This document shows positions 6,357 to 7,026 of a stretch of DNA of 7,026 bases, piece by piece. The notes beneath the pieces are model-generated. The model was not told the origin of the DNA. It did not search any database and saw only the letters and a list, made by a program, of their open reading frames with translations. Origin of the DNA: CAWGCE01 sp964480915. GTDB taxonomy: Bacteria; Planctomycetota; Planctomycetia; Pirellulales; Pirellulaceae. The DNA lies in NCBI GenBank assembly GCA_964480915.1, contig CAYZRS010000120.1:1-7026 (forward strand), in the 5' to 3' direction. A program made the position numbers and the translations under genes. The number at the start of each line of letters is the position of its first letter. The first letter of the stretch is position 1.

Positions 6357-6926
6357 ATGTCGACACGAGAACGTTGGGTCGTTTATCCGTTATTGTTTTT
6401 CGCGTTGCTGTCCAGTTTGAAGGACCAGTTGGCGTTGCCAACGAATGGCGAATTTCAATCGTTAACGTGCAATCAGCTGACGGTCGAATCGGCCGACGGT
6501 CGCCCTCTGTTGGAATTGGGTAGCAGCTCTGCCGCTGCTGGGGACGAGTCTGGATTGTTGGTGGTTTACGGCGCCGTGCCGGAAGACGAATTGACCGAGC
6601 GACGACCGATTGCGGCGTCGCCAGCGCGCCGACCCCAGCGGATCGTGCTAGGTTCCGAATCGGCGGGCGGCTATGTGCGCTCGTTCGGATCCGACCCGGC
6701 GCCGATCCTGAAATTTGGGCATGAAGGGGCGATGCGAAAATCGGGCACGTTCGCTGAGACCTCCATCGGCCAACCGTTGGATCAGAGTGAAGGCGAAACG
6801 GCCGGTTCGCTGATCGATTGGGCGCCAGAAGCTCCCGCAGCTGCACCCGCGAGGGACGATTCGGAAACGGACGATTCGGAAACGGACGCATCCGATGAAA
6901 CGGCTCCTGCTGCGGCCACCAATTAA
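6357..6926 (+). CDS. Membrane-anchored beta-rich planctomycete-type hypothetical protein
   Basis: A protein of 189 residues. An uncleaved signal anchor at about 7-21 follows a short charged start (STRER), so the bulk is probably extracytoplasmic. I associate the RERWVVYPLLFFALLSSLKD-type N-terminus, followed by a Cys (Cys38) and a DGRPLLELGS strand (47-56), with small conserved planctomycete proteins; this is recollection, not a search result. The middle (about 52-130) has short strand-turn units ending in LG or FG, such as RIVLGSESAGGYVRSFGSD, suggesting stacked beta hairpins. The last 30 residues are low complexity: an Ala/Pro stretch, then acidic DDSETDDSET repeats. Start ATG 6357 is supported by GGGAG upstream. 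It may be cotranscribed with the 5465 gene, since no separate promoter or intervening terminator is clear; a strong terminator follows its stop. No enzymatic motif is visible. Confidence 0.83.
   Translation: MSTRERWVVYPLLFFALLSSLKDQLALPTNGEFQSLTCNQLTVESADGRPLLELGSSSAAAGDESGLLVVYGAVPEDELTERRPIAASPARRPQRIVLGSESAGGYVRSFGSDPAPILKFGHEGAMRKSGTFAETSIGQPLDQSEGETAGSLIDWAPEAPAAAPARDDSETDDSETDASDETAPAAATN
6855..6884 (+). repeat. 15-bp in-frame tandem repeat (DDSET), two copies
   Basis: GACGATTCGGAAACG occurs twice without mismatch (6855-6869 and 6870-6884), followed by a diverged third unit to about 6902. Being a multiple of three, it adds five acidic residues per copy to the protein tail without breaking the frame, so tail length may vary between strains. 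Confidence 0.9.
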
Positions 6927-6962
6927 ATGCCGTTCCGGCGGAAAGCGGGCGCCAGACAGCAA

Positions 6963-6988
6963 AAAGGGCTGGAGTGTTCCAGCCCTTT
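6963..6988. terminator. Strong intrinsic terminator, probably bidirectional
   Basis: AAAGGGCTGGA (6963-6973), loop GTGT, and TCCAGCCCTTT (6978-6988) form a perfect 11-bp stem, starting 36 bp after the stop of the 6357 gene. On the plus strand it ends in only three T before CGCG. On the minus strand the five A at 6961-6965 give TTTTT, so it may work better for a minus-strand transcript arriving from the right. The remaining 38 bp of the window hold no gene I can support. Confidence 0.88.
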
Positions 6989-7026
6989 CGCGTGTTGTCG
7001 TGGTGACCATCGGTGCCGTTTTCTAG

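Noticed and set aside
6648..7010. Minus-strand open frame opposite the last gene
   Set aside because: It runs through the terminator hairpin and opposite a gene with a clear signal anchor. Its product is Arg-rich with no domain.

Overview
The window looks like a piece of chromosome from a planctomycete, probably Pirellulaceae-like. This is inferred from three things. Two exported or anchored hypothetical proteins have N-termini of a type I associate with that phylum, especially the MSTRERWVVYPLLF start of the last gene. Genes are widely spaced and change strand often, with moderately GC-rich codon use. An intergenic heptanucleotide tandem repeat sits at the left edge. No rRNA, tRNA, CRISPR array, transposase or integrase is visible.

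Layout, left to right. Bases 1-63 hold nine 7-bp repeats that switch abruptly from TGAGATC to TGAAATC. Next, on the minus strand, is an exported alpha/beta hydrolase of the acetyl-esterase/BD-FAE type with a complete catalytic triad (87-1064). A spacer with one small inverted repeat separates it from a divergent plus-strand gene (about 1336-1905). That gene encodes a small two-TM protein with ten glycines spaced exactly four residues apart between the TM segments, a 'deca-GX3' pattern. It converges on a large minus-strand gene (1968-5150) encoding a 1060-residue coiled-coil protein. This protein has the YhaN/Rad50-like layout, including a TM hairpin in the middle, but all its nucleotide-handling motifs are degenerate. 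Upstream of it lies a 314-bp divergent spacer with a near-consensus sigma-70 promoter for the next plus-strand gene and a doubtful small minus-strand ORF. Two plus-strand genes follow: a secreted protein with a secretin-like strand pattern and a TPR-like C-terminus (5465-6226), and a membrane-anchored beta-rich protein with an acidic repeat tail (6357-6926). A perfect 11-bp-stem terminator (6963-6988) closes the unit.

Functional links are limited. The hydrolase and the last two genes are exported or anchored, and the deca-GX3 and YhaN-like proteins are predicted membrane proteins, so most of the window concerns the envelope. I see no recognised pathway or defence island. The two most unusual items are the intact pseudo-ATPase, a membrane SMC/Rad50-like protein that has lost Walker A, signature, D-loop and H-loop residues, and its convergent deca-GX3 neighbour.
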